Assembly: GCA_034521225.1 (NCBI GenBank)
Contig: JAXHMR010000016.1
Location: forward strand, 68,526 to 132,525
Source: Woeseia sp034521225
GTDB lineage: Bacteria; Pseudomonadota; Gammaproteobacteria; Steroidobacterales; Woeseiaceae
Reading direction: 5' to 3'
DNA length: 64,000 nt
Shown here: positions 61,350 to 64,000 of the stretch, one piece after another
How positions within the stretch are numbered: position 1 is the stretch's first letter
Layout of the letters: each line of letters begins with the position of its first letter
The notes under the pieces: model-generated
The model's database searches: none
What the model saw: only the letters and a program-made list of their open reading frames with translations
Told to the model about the DNA's origin: nothing
Program-made: the position numbers and the translations under genes

Positions 61350-63965
61350 GTGCATCGGGAGTTCACGCAGCCGGAGCGCTATACGTGGGAGCGTTTCGGA
61401 ACCGGTCAGGCTGTCCGCCGCACGGAAGACCAGCGCTTCATAACCGGCGACGGACGCTATACCGATGACATAGTGCTGCCGGGTGCTGCCATTCTGTATT
61501 TTTATCGCTCGCCGTATCCTCATGGCACCGTTACTTGAACTTGATGTCGAGGCCGCCCGCAGAGGTTCCGGGGGTTGCGGGCTGCTCGCGGCCGGGGACC
61601 TGGTAGCGTGGCCGGAATGTCCGTGATGTTACCGGCGCGGCGCTGCCCGCCTCCGCGAAAGGATGGCGCGCGGCCGGCATTGCAGCAAGACCACCGTTGG
61701 CGCGCGGACGGGTAGCGCTATGTCGAAACCTGTCGTCGCCATCATTGCCGATACATTGATGGCGGCCAGAGACGCCGCGGACCTGATCGAGTTCGATGTC
61801 GATGATTTGCCAGCGGCTGTCACCATCCGCGATGCGCAATCCCACGATGCAACCGCGGTGCACGATGACGTACCGGACAATCGTTTCGGCACGCTGGAAC
61901 ACGGCGAAGCATCGGCAACCGAACGCGCCTTGGGAACGCGGCAGCACACCGTTGACATTGAAGTGATCAACAACCGGGTGGCGCCGACCGCTCTGGAACC
62001 GCGGGGTCTGTCATCGACTTCGACACATCGAACGAAGACATCACCGTTTACCAGGGCTGCCAGGGCGCGCACGTGCTGCGCGACCGGATCCTGAAGTCCG
62101 TCGACATCGATCCGTCGAAGCTCCGCGTCATTTCCCCGGATGTCGGCGGCGGCTTCGGTCTCAAGATTTTCCTGCAATGCGAAACCGTCGTTGCCGTTTT
62201 TGCCAGTATGAGTTTGCGGCGCCCGGTGCGCTGGATCGCGGAGTTATTCGTGGTGAGAGTTTCCTGTCAGACCTGCACGGACGCGATCACGTAAGCCGCG
62301 CGCAGCTTGCACTCGATGCCGACGGCCGGTTTCTCGCGTTGCGCGTATCGATCAGCGCCAACATCGGCGCCTACTGCTCACAGGCCGGCCCCTATATACC
62401 GTGGTTCGGCGCCAGCATGAGCACCGGTTGCTACAACATTCCGGCGGCGCATGTGGCCGTTGAAATGATCCTGACCAATACGGTACCGGTAGACGCCTAT
62501 CGCGGTGCCGGACGGCCCGAGGCTGCCTACCTGATTGAACGGCTGGTCGACAAGGCAGCGCGCCAGACCGGCATGGATCGATGTGGAATTGAGGCGGGCG
62601 CGATTTATCGAGCCGGATCGGTTCCCGTATCGGTACGCCCACTGGCCGGCTTTACGATTCGGGTGAATACGCGCGCCTGATGGACGAGGCACTCGAGCTC
62701 GCGGACTTTGCCGGCTTCTGCGGAACGCCGTGCCGCCAGCGCGGCAAACGGCCGCCTGCGGGGCATCGGGTTCGGCTGTTACGTCGAAGTCTGTTCGGCA
62801 ATGGGCGGCGAAAACACGCACATCGCGTTCACGCCCGACGGGCGCGTCTCGGTCATGGTCGGCACACAATCGACCGGCCAGGGTCATGAAACCAGCTATG
62901 CACAAATGGCGGCAGCCGGTCTCGGCGTCGATATTGCGCAAATCGATATCAGTCCAGGGCGACAGCCGGCGCATCCCGTCCGGGGAAGGCGCGATGGGCT
63001 CGCGGTCGATGGCCATTGGCGGTTCATCGCTGCATGGCACCGTGGCGGCCGTCATCGAGCAGGGACGGAACATGGCAGCCGTATTGCTTGACGCTGCAGG
63101 TAACGATATCGAGTTCGACAACGGACAGTTTCACATTGCCGGGACCGATCGCACCATCGGCATTGTTGACGTAGCGCAGGCATCGCTGGATGATGCGCGC
63201 CGCCCGCCCGGCGTTAAAGCAGGCCTCGCCAGCAGTGAACGCTTCCAGCCCGAAGACGGCACCTTCCCGAACGGCTGCCATGTCTGCGAAGTCGAGGTGG
63301 ACCCGGACACCGGCACGACGCAGGTATTGCGCTATACGATCGTCGATGACGTCGGTGTCGTCATCAATCCGCTGATACTCGAGGGACAGATCGTTGGGGG
63401 TGCCGCCCAGGGTCTCGGCCAGGCGCTCGGTGAACACGCTGCCTACGAATCCGACAGCGGGCAGCTGCTGGCGGCGACTTTCATGGATTACCCGATGCCG
63501 CGCGCTGACTGGGTGCCGGAGATCGACTTCCATTACCGCGAGGTGTCGTCACCGCGCAATCCGCTGGGCGTCAAGGGTGCCGGTGAGGCGGGTACCGTTG
63601 GTGCGGCGCCCGCGGTCATCAATGCCATTATCGACGCGCTGGCGGCGCGCGGCATCACGCACATCGACATGCCAGGGACGCCGCAGCGCATCTGGCGGGT
63701 ATTGCAGAAACCCGGCTTGACGAAGGGGTCATCGCCAGCACGTAAGGAGCCGCGGTCGTTGCGGTGGTCAAAGCAGCCGGTCATTAGCGAGCCGTGCGAA
63801 CCAGCGGTCATCCAGCCCGCACGGAGCCGCGGTCATTGCGAGCCGCACGGAGCCGCGGTCATTGCGAGTCGTACGGAGCCGCGGTCATTGCCGGTCGCAC
63901 GGAGCCGCGGTCATTGCGAGCCCGCCAGGGCGTGGCAATCTCGTGCCGTTTGGCAGAGTCGTTAG
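61350..63965 (+). CDS. Xanthine dehydrogenase/CoxL-family molybdopterin-binding large subunit (frameshifted)
   Basis: Molybdenum hydroxylase large subunit (form II CODH-like or aldehyde/carboxylate dehydrogenase); the enzyme would need FAD and [2Fe-2S] subunits, not seen upstream. GTG 61350 behind GGGGCAG starts FTQPERYTWERFGTGQAVRR. Later blocks are EPVVAIIADTLMAARDAADL-like, SPDVGGGFGLKIF, PVDAYRGAGRPEAAYLIERL (not the CODH form-I AYRCSFR loop), GTQSTGQGHETSYAQ and GVKGAGEAGTVGAAPAVINA with the catalytic Glu. Frame changes occur near 61535, 61700, 62020, 62215, 62590, 62735 and 62975. The conserved protein ends near 63715 (QRIWRVLQK); the frame then runs through the tandem repeat to TAG 63963, probably because the real stop was lost to an indel. 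Confidence 0.87.
63778..63932. repeat. Tandem repeat with 26-bp unit, about six copies
   Basis: Units begin CGGTCATTGCGAG and end GGAGCCG, at about 63778, 63805, 63830, 63856, 63882 and 63908. The middle units are exactly 26 bp and differ at few positions; the first two and last are diverged. The array closes with GGCAATCTCGTGCC, the inverse-like partner of TCATTGCGAG seen in widespread intergenic repeats. There are no spacers, so it is not a CRISPR array. It lies behind the molybdopterin dehydrogenase gene, whose frame currently reads through it. Confidence 0.85.
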
Positions 63966-64000
63966 CCGTGCGAGGTCGTCACGTCGCTAGCGATCGTAAG

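Noticed and set aside
63778..63932. Possible CRISPR array from regularly spaced repeats
   Set aside because: The 26-bp units are directly contiguous with no unique spacers, and no cas gene is nearby.
1..64000. Prophage, insertion sequence or integrative element
   Set aside because: No integrase, transposase, phage structural gene or att-like direct repeat was found; only non-coding repeats are present.
1..64000. tRNA, rRNA and riboswitch genes
   Set aside because: Reading the intergenic gaps showed no cloverleaf-like blocks, rRNA signatures, or FMN or other riboswitch consensus (including upstream of ribF).

Overview
The window is a 64 kb piece of a GC-rich, densely packed bacterial chromosome. 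Gene content points to a marine-type gammaproteobacterium. Supporting traits are a monomeric NADP isocitrate dehydrogenase, the cbpA-cbpM chaperone pair, a PBP1B gene followed by a TPR lipoprotein, a RimK/aspartoacylase/retropepsin cassette, a sodium:solute symporter with a DUF4212 small subunit, several TonB-dependent receptors and a DgcN-DgcA D-glutamate module. No rRNA, tRNA, CRISPR, prophage or transposase gene was seen. The exact lineage cannot be fixed from the sequence alone.

Layout. 0-3.5 kb: a truncated MDR oxidoreductase, a methyltransferase, ribF and a flavin reductase. 3.5-10 kb: a minus-strand efflux locus (RND adaptor, RND pump, a stub of a lost outer-membrane factor, TetR, MFS) with a palindromic operator at its 5' end. 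10.3-14 kb: a pabB-pabC fusion and divergent cbpA-cbpM-trxC. 14-18.6 kb: dgcN-dgcA and monomeric icd. 18.8-20.5 kb: a YadGH-like ABC exporter. 20.5-31.3 kb: a glycogen/maltodextrin cluster (glk divergent from malQ-glgC-glgB-glgP-glgX). 31.3-35.4 kb: a TonB receptor overlapping a 4-hydroxybutyryl-CoA-dehydratase-like enzyme. 35.6-43.5 kb: a probable hydroxyproline/D-amino-acid utilisation locus (DapA-like lyase, SNF transporter, exported amidohydrolase, proline-racemase-family epimerase, FAD oxidase, SLC1-type symporter). 44-52 kb: a TetR-controlled locus with PHA-depolymerase-like lipoprotein, alpha/beta hydrolase, acyl-CoA ligase, TetR, TonB receptor and MFS. 52-57.4 kb: a TPR lipoprotein, PBP1B, and a RimK/AstE-like/DUF785 operon. 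57.7-64 kb: hpt, a cation diffusion facilitator, an SSS symporter pair, and a molybdopterin dehydrogenase large subunit ending in a tandem repeat.

Two non-coding signals stand out. The first is a roughly 185-bp near-palindromic element present three times, each time just downstream of a gene. The second is a set of four 16-bp TTCAAC-N4-GTTGAA sites, in pairs, that bracket the second tetR gene and define a small regulon.

Most long genes contain single-base frameshifts that split otherwise complete, conserved proteins. The changes look random, reach housekeeping genes (ribF, mrcB, hpt, icd) and usually leave total gene length near the family norm, so I read them mainly as assembly or sequencing errors. 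Such genes are annotated once over their full extent, with approximate frameshift positions.
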